Shown here: piece after piece, positions 42,764 through 53,290 of the stretch
How positions within the stretch are numbered: position 1 is the first letter of the stretch
How the letters are laid out: every line of letters starts with the position of its first letter
Made by a program: the position numbers and the translations under genes
Source of the DNA: Ilyobacter polytropus DSM 2926
GTDB taxonomy: Bacteria; Fusobacteriota; Fusobacteriia; Fusobacteriales; Fusobacteriaceae
Length of the DNA stretch: 64,000 nt
NCBI RefSeq assembly: GCF_000165505.1
Contig: NC_014632.1
Location: 1,860,001-1,924,000 of the forward strand
Direction of reading: 5' to 3'
Notes under the pieces: generated by a model
What the model saw: only the letters and a program-made list of their open reading frames with translations
Told to the model about the DNA's origin: nothing
Database searches by the model: none

Positions 42764-42795
42764 TAAAGAGGCTGTTCATTCACTAAAGGACTATA

Positions 42796-44061
42796 TTATA
42801 ATTTAAACCAATCTTCCATGACATCAATAATATGATCCATTTCTTCTTCTGTAGCTATATAAGGAGGCATAGTATAGAGGTGTCTGTAAAATGGTCTGAG
42901 CCACACTCCTCTATCAGAAGCAAATTTTGCGAACCCTTTAAGACTCTTCGATTCTTTTACCTCTATAACTCCAGTTACTCCAAGGATTCTAACATCCTTA
43001 ATTTTATCAGATTTTATGTTCCCTAGTCTTCTTCTCAGCTGTTTCTCAATTGCTGCTATTTTTTCCAGGTAGTTTTCTCTTTCAAATATCTCCATACTTT
43101 TCAGTCCAATTGCACAAGTAAGTGCATTTCCCATATATGTAGGTCCGTGCATAAAGGCATCTCTTCCTTTGTCTGAGTAAAAAGCCTCAAATACCTTTGT
43201 ACTTGCAATTGTTGCTGCATGGCCTAAATAACCTCCAGTAAGTGCTTTTCCAAGTATAACTATATCAGGTGCTATGTTGGTATGATTCATAGCAAAGAGT
43301 TTTCCAGTTCTTCCGAAACCTGTTGCAACCTCGTCAAAAATCAGCAGTACATCATATTTATCGCAGATCTCTCTGGCTCTTTCTAGATACTTAGGACTGT
43401 AAAAATTAAATCCTCCTGCTGCCTGTATTAGCGGTTCCACTATAAAGGCCGCTACCTCACTGTGTTTTTCCTTTAGAAATTCCTCTAGTTTAGCTATATC
43501 TCTTTCAACGTTTTCCTCTGAAGCATCATAGCCTCCTGTTGGTCTGTCTATATGATAGGTGTCTCTAAATAAGTTTGAAAAAGCTCCGTGGTAAGCAGGA
43601 TCATCTCCTACCTCCATTGTTTTAAATGTATCTCCGTGATATCCACCTTTAAGACCTACTATTTTTATCTTATTTTCATACCCCTTATTTGAAAAATATT
43701 GGATAGCCATCTTTAAGGCCACTTCCACTCCGACAGATCCACTGTCTGAAAAGAATACGTGATTTAATCCTTCTGGAGTTATCTCCACCAGTTTTTTTGC
43801 CAAATTTTTTACAGGATCATGAGTCAGTCCCCCCAGCATTACATGGGAAAACTTTTCCATTTGCTCCACAGCTGCCTTATTCAGCTCATCATTACTGTAG
43901 CCATGACACGCACACCACCAAGATGCTACACCGTCTAGCAGTTCTTTCCCGTCTTTTACCTTTATCTTCATTCCCTTAGCCCATTCTACATGAAGATTTT
44001 CATCTTTTGTTTTCATTTGAGCATAAGGATACCATAAGCTCATATCTTCCATTTTGACCAT
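42796..44061 (-). CDS. bioA: Adenosylmethionine-8-amino-7-oxononanoate aminotransferase
   Basis: Biotin pathway enzyme making 7,8-diaminopelargonate from KAPA with SAM as amino donor. 421 residues. The N-terminal SLWYPYAQM, GVASWWCACHGY, SDSGSVGVEVALKMA, the PLP aspartate in LLIFDEVATGFGRTGKLFA and the PLP lysine in ILGKALTGGYLG identify it as BioA among class III aminotransferases. GGGAGGG precedes the ATG. It follows rseP by 35 bases and may be the last gene of the envelope operon. No other bio gene is in the window, so the rest of the pathway, if present, is elsewhere. Confidence 0.94.
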   Translation of the reverse strand: MVKMEDMSLWYPYAQMKTKDENLHVEWAKGMKIKVKDGKELLDGVASWWCACHGYSNDELNKAAVEQMEKFSHVMLGGLTHDPVKNLAKKLVEITPEGLNHVFFSDSGSVGVEVALKMAIQYFSNKGYENKIKIVGLKGGYHGDTFKTMEVGDDPAYHGAFSNLFRDTYHIDRPTGGYDASEENVERDIAKLEEFLKEKHSEVAAFIVEPLIQAAGGFNFYSPKYLERAREICDKYDVLLIFDEVATGFGRTGKLFAMNHTNIAPDIVILGKALTGGYLGHAATIASTKVFEAFYSDKGRDAFMHGPTYMGNALTCAIGLKSMEIFERENYLEKIAAIEKQLRRRLGNIKSDKIKDVRILGVTGVIEVKESKSLKGFAKFASDRGVWLRPFYRHLYTMPPYIATEEEMDHIIDVMEDWFKL

Positions 44062-44096
44062 TAAAATTTTCCCTCCCTAGATCTAGATTAAAATTA

Positions 44097-45119
44097 TCAA
44101 TTTGATATTAGATTAAATACATCATTCATTGTTATAAAAAGTATAAGACCTATGAGCACTATCATCCCTGCCATATGAAGTCTTTCTTCAAGTTTTTTAT
44201 TGACTGTTACTCCTATAAGCTCCAATACCACAAATACTATCCTTCCCCCGTCAAGAGCTGGAAATGGAAGTAAATTAAATATTCCTATATTTACCGAAAG
44301 TAAGGCAGTCAGCCATACAAGAAGTGAAGCTCCGCCCTTTGAGGCCTCACCCACGACTTTTATCATCCCAACTGGACCGGTTATATCGTCAGCCTTTACC
44401 CTACCTGTAACAAGGAGTTTTAGTCCGCTTATTATTTGAATAAATAAATCCTTAAAAACTCCTCCTGCGACTTTAAAACTTTCTATAATCCCATATTTTT
44501 CAACACTGTATTCAGGCAGTATTCCTAGTAGCGGCTGGTCTCTACCAGGTTCATATATAGGTTCTACCAAAAAGCTCTTCTCTTCTCCGTCCCTAATAAC
44601 TTCTATCTTTAAAGGGGTCTCCCCAGCTTCTTCCTTAATTATCGTACTTATATCATCCCAGTCAACAATCTCCCTGTCATTTATTTCAAAGATTCTATCT
44701 CCCTCAAGAATAAGCTCATAAGCATTAGAGGTCTCCATTATGCCCCCTATTACTGCCTCCTCACTTTGAATCATCTTCCCAGTGGAAACCACCATAAAAT
44801 ATATTATAACCAAGGCAAGAGAGAAGTTCATAAATACCCCTGCAAAAAGAACTATGAAACGTGAAAAAGGGGATTTAGTGTTGAAGCCGTCTTCGACTTC
44901 ACTATCCACTTCCATCCCCTCTATATTCACAAACCCACCTACCGGAATCGCTCTCACCGAATAAGTAGTTTCAATCCCCTCGTAAGAATAGAGCTTTGGC
45001 CCCATCCCTATGGAAAACTCCGAAACAGGCATCTTAAAAAACTTTGCAGCCATAAAATGACCTAGCTCATGGATAAATATTATAATCCCTAGTATAATTA
45101 TTGTTATCAAAACATTCAT
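44097..45119 (-). CDS. rseP: RIP site-2 metalloprotease (RseP/MmpA-type)
   Basis: Intramembrane zinc protease that cuts membrane-bound regulators or leftover signal peptides. 340 residues from the ATG at 45119, which follows GGAGGATTT; an upstream in-frame start at 45149 is less likely. The active-site HELGH (H17-H21) is in the first membrane segment, one PDZ domain lies in the middle (ETSNAYELILEGDRIFEINDREI), and the third zinc ligand is in FPALDGGRIV near the C terminus. It is downstream of dxr-tmk-lipoprotein, extending the common cdsA-dxr-rseP gene order. Confidence 0.95.
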   Translation of the reverse strand: MNVLITIIILGIIIFIHELGHFMAAKFFKMPVSEFSIGMGPKLYSYEGIETTYSVRAIPVGGFVNIEGMEVDSEVEDGFNTKSPFSRFIVLFAGVFMNFSLALVIIYFMVVSTGKMIQSEEAVIGGIMETSNAYELILEGDRIFEINDREIVDWDDISTIIKEEAGETPLKIEVIRDGEEKSFLVEPIYEPGRDQPLLGILPEYSVEKYGIIESFKVAGGVFKDLFIQIISGLKLLVTGRVKADDITGPVGMIKVVGEASKGGASLLVWLTALLSVNIGIFNLLPFPALDGGRIVFVVLELIGVTVNKKLEERLHMAGMIVLIGLILFITMNDVFNLISN

Positions 45120-45163
45120 AAATCCTCCAGAATAAAACGTCCTAAGCAATAAAAGTATTTCAT

Positions 45164-45412
45164 TTATTTATTTAAATTTTCAAGCATGAAATCGTCGCTC
45201 TTTGTCTCTGGTTTGTAGTCATATTGAGGTACAAACTGTTCTTTGTAAAGAGGTTCTACTCCCTCTTCAAGGTTGACTTCCGAATAAATAACTTTTTCTT
45301 CATTTGCAGGCCTTCTTGAAAATCTTTCTTCATCCCCAGCTGATTCTTTTATCTCGATAGAACCACAGGCCACTAATAACAAAGTCATAAATAAAACAGT
45401 CAATTTTTTCAT
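45164..45412 (-). CDS. Small predicted lipoprotein of unknown function
   Basis: 82 residues. A lipoprotein signal peptide, MKKLTVLFMTLLLVACGS, ends with the lipobox LVAC (cysteine 17). The mature part is hydrophilic and acidic (EESAGDEERF-like region, EVNLEEGVEPLY) with no family I recognise. An AGGGAGG site is followed by the ATG. It lies between tmk and rseP with gaps of 26 and 44 bases, so it is part of the envelope operon. It could be an outer-membrane assembly or cell-division accessory, but nothing in the sequence shows which. Confidence 0.7.
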   Translation of the reverse strand: MKKLTVLFMTLLLVACGSIEIKESAGDEERFSRRPANEEKVIYSEVNLEEGVEPLYKEQFVPQYDYKPETKSDDFMLENLNK

Positions 45413-45438
45413 CTATAACACCTCCCTTTAGAAGATTA

Positions 45439-46110
45439 TTATAGTATCTCTTTTACAGCTTCAAAAATCTCCTCTGAAATTTCATCTATTTTTTTTAGTC
45501 TGCCTTTTTCAACACACATTATCTCTTTCCATTTGTATGTCTTTGCTATATCACATGCATTTTGATGGGACATCTTGAGATATTCCACATCTTTTTCATG
45601 TATATCCTTAGCATCATCACCTGTTATCTTATTTTTTCTATCAGACATTAGTTTCTGAGCCACATCCACTGGCATATTTAAGAAAAATACAAGGTCTGGC
45701 TTCGGTATTTCCATCTTATCATATTCAAGATCTTCAAGCCAATCTAGATATTTTACTTTTTCATGTGGATCTGTAAATTTAGAAGCCTGATGAACCATAT
45801 TTGATGTAGTATATCTGTCTGTTATCACCACTCCAGCCTCCAAATAAAAATCTTCCCAGTCTTTTTTAAAAGAAGCATATCTGTCCACTGCATACATTGT
45901 AGATACAGGATAAGGATTTACCTCATTGGCCTTTTTTCCAAACTCCCCTGCCAGATACATCTTTACTGGTGCTGAAGCAGGGCTGTCATAATTTGGAAAT
46001 GATATCTTTTTTACCTTTATCCCTTGCGATTTTAATTTTTCATATAAAATCTCAGTTTGAGTCTGTTTCCCGCTAGAGTCAGTCCCCTCTATTACTATCA
46101 GTTTTCCCAT
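45439..46110 (-). CDS. tmk: Thymidylate kinase
   Basis: Phosphorylates dTMP to dTDP for DNA synthesis. 223 residues with the P-loop EGTDSSGKQTQ (G9-K15), the DRY motif in ITDRYTTSN and the LID region SDRKNKITGDDAKD. It carries an additional segment around KKDWEDFYLEAG and is slightly longer than typical Tmk (about 205-215). The P-loop has the SSGK form rather than GAGK. It follows dxr by 86 bases. Confidence 0.92.
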   Translation of the reverse strand: MGKLIVIEGTDSSGKQTQTEILYEKLKSQGIKVKKISFPNYDSPASAPVKMYLAGEFGKKANEVNPYPVSTMYAVDRYASFKKDWEDFYLEAGVVITDRYTTSNMVHQASKFTDPHEKVKYLDWLEDLEYDKMEIPKPDLVFFLNMPVDVAQKLMSDRKNKITGDDAKDIHEKDVEYLKMSHQNACDIAKTYKWKEIMCVEKGRLKKIDEISEEIFEAVKEIL

Positions 46111-46196
46111 CTATTATCCTTTCTGATTTTATTAAACCTCCACGAGTGTATTCTACTATATTTGAATTAAATTACTATTAAAATAATTTAATAATT

Positions 46197-47345
46197 TTAT
46201 GCAAAATTAGCCATCACCCAGTTTCTGGTTTCTACATCTACTTTTTTTATAGTATCAAAATTAAGTGTTTCAACAGGAATATGCCTGTCCATTGCTTTTC
46301 TCAGTATATTATATATTTCTAAAAATTTAATTTTTCCTTCTAAAAAAAGCTCTACTGCAACTTCATTGGCAGCATTAAAAACCGTAGGCATAGATTTTCC
46401 TATTTTTCCTGCCTCAAAGGCATATTCAATCCCCTTAAATACTTCGTGATCTGGTTTTTCAAAAGTAAGCTGTGCCATTTTTTCCAAATCCAAACTGCCA
46501 AAACAAGAGTTTGCTTCTCTCTCTGGATAGGTAAAAGCATATTGTATCGGAACCTTCATATCAGGTGCTCCAAGTTGTGCCATAACCGTTGTGTCACGAA
46601 ATTCAACCATAGAGTGAATTATACTCTGAGGATGCACCAGTACCTCTATACTCTCATAAGGTACCTTAAAAAGCTGATGTGCCTCTATAACTTCTAGTCC
46701 TTTATTTACAAGGGTAGATGAATCTATTGTTATCTTTTTTCCCATAGACCAGTTGGGATGTTTAAGAGCCTCTTCCACAGTGACATTTTTTAGATCCTCT
46801 ATGCTTTTACCTCTGAAGGTTCCTCCGCTGGCTGTTATTATCACTTTTTTTAGCTCTTCTTTTCTCCCACCGAGCATAGACTGAAATATAGCCGAATGTT
46901 CACTGTCTACAGGTATTATCTCTGCTTTTCTATACTCTTCTAATAGTTTGTTTATGAGGTCTCCTGCTGCTACCATTGTTTCTTTGTTGGCAAGAGCTAT
47001 TCTTTTTTCTTTTTTTATAGCTTCTATTGTAGCCTCTATACCTACTGCGCCACTTACTGCAGTCAAGACTGTGTCTGCTTCCTCTAGTCCTCCTAAGATT
47101 TTTAATCCCTCTTCCCCTCTATAAGTCAACAGGTCAGGATATCTTTCTCTTATGGCCTCAAAGCCTTTTTCAGTTCCTACAGACACATACTTAGGGGAAA
47201 ACTCCTCTATCTGTTCTAATAAAAGCTCGTGGTTCCTGTGGGCACTCATTGCCAGTACCTTAAATTTTCCTTTGCTGTTTCTTATTACTTCAAGGGCATT
47301 TCTTCCTATACTGCCTGTAGATCCAAGAATTGTTATCATTTTCAT
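46197..47345 (-). CDS. dxr: 1-deoxy-D-xylulose-5-phosphate reductoisomerase
   Basis: Second enzyme of the MEP isoprenoid pathway; it makes MEP from DXP with NADPH. 382 residues with the NADPH-binding [13 protein letters not shown], the substrate and metal site [11 protein letters not shown] and [12 protein letters not shown], and the hinge [21 protein letters not shown] region. GGGGGT lies before the ATG. Sits between cdsA and tmk; ispH of the same pathway is at 153-1022. Confidence 0.97.
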   Translation of the reverse strand: MKMITILGSTGSIGRNALEVIRNSKGKFKVLAMSAHRNHELLLEQIEEFSPKYVSVGTEKGFEAIRERYPDLLTYRGEEGLKILGGLEEADTVLTAVSGAVGIEATIEAIKKEKRIALANKETMVAAGDLINKLLEEYRKAEIIPVDSEHSAIFQSMLGGRKEELKKVIITASGGTFRGKSIEDLKNVTVEEALKHPNWSMGKKITIDSSTLVNKGLEVIEAHQLFKVPYESIEVLVHPQSIIHSMVEFRDTTVMAQLGAPDMKVPIQYAFTYPEREANSCFGSLDLEKMAQLTFEKPDHEVFKGIEYAFEAGKIGKSMPTVFNAANEVAVELFLEGKIKFLEIYNILRKAMDRHIPVETLNFDTIKKVDVETRNWVMANFA

Positions 47346-47370
47346 TAATTTACCCCCTAATGAAGAAAAT

Positions 47371-47388
47371 AGGCAGCTTTGGCTGCCT
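47371..47388 (-). terminator. Hairpin between cdsA and dxr, possible weak terminator
   Basis: AGGCAGC/GCTGCCT stem with a 4-base loop followed by ATTTTC on the minus strand. The T tract is short, so it may only reduce readthrough from cdsA into dxr. Confidence 0.45.
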
Positions 47389-47395
47389 TTGGTTT

Positions 47396-48220
47396 TTAAA
47401 CAAATAATATTTTAAGTAGATAAAACATCGTAGGCACAACAAATATCATACTGTCAAATCTATCCAATATTCCTCCGTGTCCTCCCAAAAGATTCCCTGA
47501 ATCTTTTATCTTGAAGTCACGTTTAAAAAGTGACTCTCCGAGATCACCTATTTGTGCTGTCACACTTACAAAAACGCCTATTGCCACAACCCCTGCAAAA
47601 GGAAGTGTACTGTCTTTGAGATACAAAAAATATCTTATTATTACAAGAGTTAAAACTGTAAAAAATATTCCTCCGATCGTACCCTCTATAGATTTTTTCG
47701 GACTTATTTCACTGAGGCCTCTCTTAAAGAACTTTCTTCCTGTGGAAAGTCCTACAAAATAAGCCGAAGAGTCACAGACCCATACCATAAGCTGGGCAGT
47801 CAGTATCCATAAGTTTCCCTGTGGCAAAAAGCTCATGGCAATTATATGAGAAAAAAGAAAGGATATATACATAACTCCTAGAAGCGTCCCCCCTATATCT
47901 CTGCTTGCTTCTTCAGAGGAATTTTCAAATACTCTGCTTATTATAAGAAGCATTACTCCCACTGATATTATAAGTGGTAAAAGCTCTCCAAAAGGATGTC
48001 CCTTCATATGTAGATAAGTGAAATTAGGGATCAAAAGTCCTAGACCCATACCTAATTTTTTTAAAGGTCTTTTCCCTGATTTTTCCATCATATTAAAAAA
48101 TTCATAAAGGGCAATTCCTATTATAACATTTGCAAAAAGTAGAAGAAGCAGCCCTCCACTCAATAGTATGTAGATCAAAATCGGTATTCCAAGTATAGCT
48201 ACAATTAGTCTACTTTTCAT
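47396..48220 (-). CDS. cdsA: Phosphatidate cytidylyltransferase (CDP-diacylglycerol synthase)
   Basis: Makes CDP-diacylglycerol, the branch point of phospholipid synthesis, in the inner membrane. 274 residues with about eight hydrophobic segments and the C-terminal signature [22 protein letters not shown] followed by [12 protein letters not shown]. It overlaps the end of uppS by 11 bases, the usual bacterial uppS-cdsA coupling. Confidence 0.95.
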   Translation of the reverse strand: MKSRLIVAILGIPILIYILLSGGLLLLLFANVIIGIALYEFFNMMEKSGKRPLKKLGMGLGLLIPNFTYLHMKGHPFGELLPLIISVGVMLLIISRVFENSSEEASRDIGGTLLGVMYISFLFSHIIAMSFLPQGNLWILTAQLMVWVCDSSAYFVGLSTGRKFFKRGLSEISPKKSIEGTIGGIFFTVLTLVIIRYFLYLKDSTLPFAGVVAIGVFVSVTAQIGDLGESLFKRDFKIKDSGNLLGGHGGILDRFDSMIFVVPTMFYLLKILFV

Positions 48221-48914
48221 TTTTTAATCCTCCAAATCTCCTATCTCTTTTCATATATGTATTGAGGGCTTTTTCCAATTCCGACTCATCAAAATCCGGC
48301 CAAGTTAGCTCTGTAATATAAAGTTCTGTATATGCTATCTGCCATAAAAGAAAATTTGATATTCTGATCTCTCCACTAGTTCTTATGAGCAGTTCAGGAT
48401 CAGGTATATCCCTATACATATATTTAGAAAAACTTTCCTCGGTCACTTCAGTTACTCCATCTTTTAGTATTTTATTAACTGCATCTACTATTTCTGATCT
48501 TCCTCCATAATTGAAGGCTATGTTTAGGGTTATTTTGTCATTCCCCTCAGTCAGCTTTTCTGTCTTTTCTATCTCCTCAATAAGCTCTTTGTTTACTCCC
48601 TCTTTTTTACCTGAAACCATGAGACGTACACCATTTTTCATCATAGTTTTTTTTTCGTTCTTCAGATATTCCTTAAAGAGTTTCATAAGGGTATCTACCT
48701 CATTTTGAGGCCTCTTCCAGTTTTCTGTAGAAAATGCATATACTGTGAGATATTTTACACCTAGTTCCCCTGCATGAGTCAGAATTTTTTTTAGGGTCTT
48801 AGCTCCTGCTCTGTGACCCATCGTTCTTGGAAGACCTCTTTTTTTAGCCCATCTCCCATTTCCGTCCATTATTATAGCTATATGTTTTGGTATTTTTTTT
48901 TCCGAACCTGACAC
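48210..48914 (-). CDS. uppS: Undecaprenyl diphosphate synthase (isoprenyl transferase)
   Basis: Builds the C55 lipid carrier for peptidoglycan and O-antigen from FPP and IPP. 234 residues with the catalytic IIMDGNGRWAKKRG (D17), GHRAGA, the NIAFNYGGRSEIVDAV segment and the C-terminal RTSGEIRISNFLLWQIAYTELY. The start is GTG at 48914 after AAGGCGG. First gene of the block uppS-cdsA-dxr-tmk-lipoprotein-rseP. Confidence 0.96.
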   Translation of the reverse strand: MSGSEKKIPKHIAIIMDGNGRWAKKRGLPRTMGHRAGAKTLKKILTHAGELGVKYLTVYAFSTENWKRPQNEVDTLMKLFKEYLKNEKKTMMKNGVRLMVSGKKEGVNKELIEEIEKTEKLTEGNDKITLNIAFNYGGRSEIVDAVNKILKDGVTEVTEESFSKYMYRDIPDPELLIRTSGEIRISNFLLWQIAYTELYITELTWPDFDESELEKALNTYMKRDRRFGGLKNEK

Positions 48915-49104
48915 AAAATTACCGCCTTTTTTTTAAATTACATTATATTCTATCATATTTAGAGGGTTTTTTCCACAGGCATTAGCCTTTGACAAATACA
49001 AGATACCATACCCTTTATCTGTTCTGTATCTTTTTCACTTTTTCTGCTGAAACTTTACCTTAAACAATATTAGCATTATAAACTCAATTCAATAAATTTT
49101 ATAA

Positions 49105-49144
49105 CAAAAAGAAAAAGAAGTCTGGCTTTGCAGGCTAGACTTCT
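49105..49144 (-). terminator. Terminator after frr
   Basis: AGAAGTCT/AGACTTCT stem extended with one mismatch, followed by TTTTTCTTTTT on the minus strand, about 42 bases past the stop codon. Confidence 0.75.
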
Positions 49145-49186
49145 GATTATTTACAAACTCAATATTTTTTAAAAAACTGTGTCTTT

Positions 49187-49747
49187 TTATACAGTAGTTA
49201 TCTCTTTTTCTTTCTTTTTAAGTAACTCGTCTACTAGTTTGATGTGATTATCAGTTATTTTCTGAGTATCATCTTCAAATGATTTTAACTCATCCTGAGT
49301 TATGTCTCCATCCTTTTCTAATCTTCTGAGGTGGTTGTTGGCATCTTTCCTTATATTTCTTATGGCAATCTTACCATTTTCAGCTTCTGTTTTTGCCAAT
49401 TTAACATACTCTTTTCTTCTTTCAGCTGTTAATTCAGGTATTTGAAGTCTTATTACTTTACCATCGTTATTAGGAGTAAGCCCTAGATTTGATAGCATAA
49501 TTGTTTTCTCTATCTTTTGGATTATGGATTTATCCCAAGGATCGATTACTAAAAGTCTGGCTTCTGGAGCTGATACATTGGCCACCTGATTTAAAGGCAT
49601 CTCAGATCCATACTGCTCTACTTTTATTCCGTCTAACATTGATACGTTTGCTCTTCCTGCTCTGATTGAAGCAAACTTGTGTTTTGTAGATTCAATAGCC
49701 TTATCCATTTTTTCTCTACAGTCATTCATGATTTCTTGTGCAGACAT
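49187..49747 (-). CDS. frr: Ribosome recycling factor
   Basis: Splits the post-termination ribosome with EF-G. 186 residues, the standard length, with the conserved KHKFASIRAGRANVSMLDGIKVEQYGS region and the C-terminal helix ending DELLKKKEKEITTV. Follows pyrH by 62 bases in the classical rpsB-tsf-pyrH-frr order. Confidence 0.97.
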   Translation of the reverse strand: MSAQEIMNDCREKMDKAIESTKHKFASIRAGRANVSMLDGIKVEQYGSEMPLNQVANVSAPEARLLVIDPWDKSIIQKIEKTIMLSNLGLTPNNDGKVIRLQIPELTAERRKEYVKLAKTEAENGKIAIRNIRKDANNHLRRLEKDGDITQDELKSFEDDTQKITDNHIKLVDELLKKKEKEITTV

Positions 49748-49809
49748 TTATTACCTCCCATATAATATCAACTATTTATTTTCAATTTTTTTTACAGATA
49801 TATCAAGGT

Positions 49810-50529
<720 letters not shown>

Positions 50530-50547
50530 TTAACCTCCCAGTTATTT

Positions 50548-50575
50548 TAAAAAAAGGGGATGCAGCAGCATCCCC
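50548..50575 (-). terminator. Terminator after tsf
   Basis: Perfect stem GGGGATGC/GCATCCCC with loop TGCT and a T run on the minus strand. Confidence 0.85.
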
Positions 50576-50590
50576 TATAATTTTTAACTA

Positions 50591-51478
50591 TTATCCGTTA
50601 ATTTGAGCTGCAACTTCTGCTGCGAAATCAGATTCTTCTTTCTCGATTCCCTCTCCAACTTTCATTCTCTTAAATGAAAGTACAGAGATATCTCCTGCAA
50701 ATTTCTCAACAGTTTCTTTATTTTCTGCTCTTACATATATTTGTTTAACTAGACAGTTTTCCTCGTAGAATTTATTCATTTTACCTATAAGGATTTTTTC
50801 TATAATTTGAGCTGGTTTTCCTTCAGCTTCAAGTTGCTTTCTAGCAATCTCTTTTTCTTTTTCAAGGTCAGTTGTAGTTACTTCAGATGAAGTTAAGTAC
50901 TTTGGATCAAGTGCAGCTACGTGCATAGCGATTCCGTTAGCCTTATCTTTGTTTGTATCTGTAGCCTCTCCTGACATCTCTACGATTACTGCTAATTTTC
51001 CACCTAAGTGGCTGTATGTAGCAACAAATCCATCAGTAGTAACCTTTTCGATTCTTCTAAGGTTCATGTTTTCACCGATTTTAGCGATTAATTCAGTTAT
51101 TAAAGTTTCTACAGTTTTTCCATCTATTTCTACAGCCTTAAGCTCTTCCACAGTATTTACATCACTGTTAAGAGAGATCTCAACAAGTTTATTTCCAAAG
51201 TTTATGAAAGATTCGTTTTTCGCAACGAAGTCAGTCTCAGAATTGAATTCTATCAATACAGCAGTTTTGTTATCATCTGAAACACCGTCAAAAACAAGTC
51301 CTTCTGCTGCTGTTCTTCCAGATTTTTTAGCTGCTTTAGCCATACCTTTTTCTCTTAGGTAGTCGATAGACGCTTCCATGTTTCCATCTTTTTCTATAAG
51401 TGCTTTCTTACAATCCATCATTCCAGCACCAGTTTTTTCTCTTAGCTCTTTTACCATCTTAGCTGTGATAGCTGCCAT
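50591..51478 (-). CDS. tsf: Translation elongation factor Ts
   Basis: Exchange factor that reloads EF-Tu with GTP. 295 residues with the N-terminal [19 protein letters not shown] and the dimer-core motif [18 protein letters not shown]. Follows rpsB with a hairpin in between. Bacterial EF-Ts is around 280-300 residues, so the length is normal. Confidence 0.97.
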   Translation of the reverse strand: MAAITAKMVKELREKTGAGMMDCKKALIEKDGNMEASIDYLREKGMAKAAKKSGRTAAEGLVFDGVSDDNKTAVLIEFNSETDFVAKNESFINFGNKLVEISLNSDVNTVEELKAVEIDGKTVETLITELIAKIGENMNLRRIEKVTTDGFVATYSHLGGKLAVIVEMSGEATDTNKDKANGIAMHVAALDPKYLTSSEVTTTDLEKEKEIARKQLEAEGKPAQIIEKILIGKMNKFYEENCLVKQIYVRAENKETVEKFAGDISVLSFKRMKVGEGIEKEESDFAAEVAAQING

Positions 51479-51535
51479 TTAATTTTCCTCCCTAGTGAGT
51501 TTTATTTCTTTTTGATTATATAAATCAATACAAGA

Positions 51536-51562
51536 ATTGAGTACCGATTTCAAGTACTCAAT
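51536..51562 (-). promoter_or_regulatory. Hairpin between rpsB and tsf
   Basis: Perfect nine-base arms ATTGAGTAC/GTACTCAAT around a nine-base loop, without a strong T run. Probably an mRNA processing, stability or partial-termination element that sets the S2 to EF-Ts ratio. Confidence 0.6.
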
Positions 51563-51589
51563 CCGTTATTTTATATATTGAGTCAGCTA

Positions 51590-52336
51590 TTACTCAGCTG
51601 ATCCTTCTTCTATTACAGTTTTCTCTGCAGCTTTTGCTCTTTCAGCTTCAGCTCCTTGATTCCCTTCGATAACTGCGTTTGCAACGATTGTAGACATAAG
51701 TTTTACAGATCTGATTGCATCATCATTTGCTGGGATAGGATATGTAATTGGCTCAGGGTCTACATTTGAGTCAACCATAGCGATTACAGGTATTCCTAGC
51801 TTAACCGCTTCTGTGATTGCAAGAGCTTCTTTCTTTACATCAACTACAAATATAGCTGCTGGAAGTTTTTTCATGTTCTTGATTCCAGAAAGGTTTTTAG
51901 AAAGTTTAGCAAGCTCTTTTCTTAATTGAGCAGCTTCTTTTTTAGTATAAGAATCGTCTAAAGTTCCGTCTTTATCCATAGTTTCAAGCATTTTAAGTCT
52001 CTCTATTCTAGCTTTGATAGTTTCAAAGTTAGTTAGCATTCCACCTAGCCATCTATTATTGATATAGTACATTCCAGCTCTTTCAGCTTGCTCTCTGATA
52101 GAATCTTGAGCTTGCTTTTTTGTTCCTACGAAAAGTACCGATCCACCGTCAGCAGCTATTCCTCTTAATATTGAATAAGCCTCTTCGATTTTTTTAAGTG
52201 ATTTGTGTAGATCGATTACGTGGATTCCATTTCTCTCTGTAAAGATGTACTTAGCCATCTTAGGGTTCCATCTTTTTGCTTGGTGACCGAAGTGTACTCC
52301 AGCCTCAAGTAGTTGCTTCATAGTTACTACTGCCAT
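51590..52336 (-). CDS. rpsB: Ribosomal protein S2
   Basis: 30S subunit protein. 248 residues from the ATG at 52334-52336, which follows AGGAGG; the frame is open for 36 codons further upstream through the leader, but that extension does not look like S2. Family motifs are [45 protein letters not shown] and [28 protein letters not shown]. First gene of the rpsB-tsf transcript, with an unusual structured leader. Confidence 0.97.
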   Translation of the reverse strand: MAVVTMKQLLEAGVHFGHQAKRWNPKMAKYIFTERNGIHVIDLHKSLKKIEEAYSILRGIAADGGSVLFVGTKKQAQDSIREQAERAGMYYINNRWLGGMLTNFETIKARIERLKMLETMDKDGTLDDSYTKKEAAQLRKELAKLSKNLSGIKNMKKLPAAIFVVDVKKEALAITEAVKLGIPVIAMVDSNVDPEPITYPIPANDDAIRSVKLMSTIVANAVIEGNQGAEAERAKAAEKTVIEEGSAE

Positions 52337-52342
52337 TTTTTT

Positions 52343-52429
52343 CCTCCTAGATAATTTGGTTTTTTCTTCCACTGACCTGAAAACTAGGACATCTGCTTTT
52401 GCAGACACCATCCCTAGAAATAACCAGTG
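52343..52429 (-). promoter_or_regulatory. Structured rpsB leader with possible Shine-Dalgarno switch
   Basis: In the RNA, CTAGG (52413-52417) pairs with CCTAG (52384-52388) at the base of a hairpin whose inner stem is GTGTCTGC/GCAGATGT with loop AAAA. An outer pairing CACTG/CAGTG (52425-52429 with 52370-52374) can stack on it. A second CTAGG (52346-52350) overlaps the ribosome-binding site AGGAGG, so the same CCTAG could pair with it instead and hide the site. This is the layout expected for an S2 autoregulatory leader; not matched to a known RNA family here. Confidence 0.45.
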
Positions 52430-52450
52430 TGTGTATTTAAACAACGCTTC

Positions 52451-52479
52451 AGTATACCATCAACTGTCTCTTTTGTCAA
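52451..52479 (-). promoter_or_regulatory. Promoter of rpsB-tsf
   Basis: TTGACA (52474-52479) and TATACT (52451-52456), spacer 17 bases, close to consensus, giving a leader of about 105-110 bases. Confidence 0.85.
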
Positions 52480-52624
52480 TGATTCCAATAGATTTTCAAG
52501 TTAATTTCAATTAAAACTATTAATAAATTTGAATTTTTCAGGGATTTATAATATCCTATATAAAACTGGAAAATTTATGATAAATAAAAAAATAATTTCT
52601 TATCTGTTTTTCAAGGAGGGGGAT

Positions 52625-53245
52625 ATGAATAAAGCACTTTTGATTGTTGACGTTCAAAATGATTTTTGTGAAGGAGGAAGTTTAGAGGTAAAGAACTCCT
52701 TAGATATTATTCCTGTTATAAATAAATTGATTGATAAATTTAAACAGCTGTCGTATCCGGTTATAGCCACAAAAGACTGGCACCCTTCTAACCACAAGAG
52801 CTTCGCTTCAGTTTCCGGAGGTAGAATCGGCGAATTGGGAGAACTAAATGGAATACCTCAGATATGGTGGCCTGATCACTGTATTCAGGGAACTAAAGGT
52901 GCAGAACTTCATCCTGATTTAAACACTGTTGATACAGTTATACATAAGGGATCCGATCCTGAAGTTGATTCTTACAGCGGGTTTTTCAGTGCTTCAGGTA
53001 AACCAACTCTTTTAGAAGAAGTTTTGAAAAAACAAAAAGTTGATACACTCTATATAGTGGGATTAGCTACTGATTATTGCGTTAAATTTACGGTTTTAGA
53101 TGCCTTGTCTCTGGGATACAAAGTGATCGTCATAAAAGATGGCTGCCAAGGAGTAAATATAAATCCTGAAGATTCAAAGCTTGCTTTTTTTAAAATGAAG
53201 GAAAAAGGAGCAGAAATTATTTCCAGCACGAAACTCGAAATTTAA
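52625..53245 (+). CDS. pncA: Nicotinamidase
   Basis: Hydrolyses nicotinamide to nicotinate in NAD salvage. 206 residues from the ATG at 52625, chosen because AAGGAGGGGG precedes it and the product then begins MNKALLIVDVQNDF, the family N terminus; an upstream in-frame ATG at 52529 is rejected. Catalytic triad D9, K108 and C152 (ATDYCVK) and metal ligands D51, H53 (KDWHP) and H85 are all in place. Plus strand, divergent from rpsB, with a shared terminator with hydE. Confidence 0.93.
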   Translation: MNKALLIVDVQNDFCEGGSLEVKNSLDIIPVINKLIDKFKQLSYPVIATKDWHPSNHKSFASVSGGRIGELGELNGIPQIWWPDHCIQGTKGAELHPDLNTVDTVIHKGSDPEVDSYSGFFSASGKPTLLEEVLKKQKVDTLYIVGLATDYCVKFTVLDALSLGYKVIVIKDGCQGVNINPEDSKLAFFKMKEKGAEIISSTKLEI

Positions 53246-53252
53246 ACAAAAT

Positions 53253-53281
53253 AAATCCGGGTTAAAAAACCCGGATTTTTT
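53253..53281. terminator. Bidirectional terminator between pncA and hydE
   Basis: AAATCCGGGTT/AACCCGGATTT with a 4-base loop; T runs on both strands. Confidence 0.85.
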
Positions 53282-53290
53282 AATACTTTA

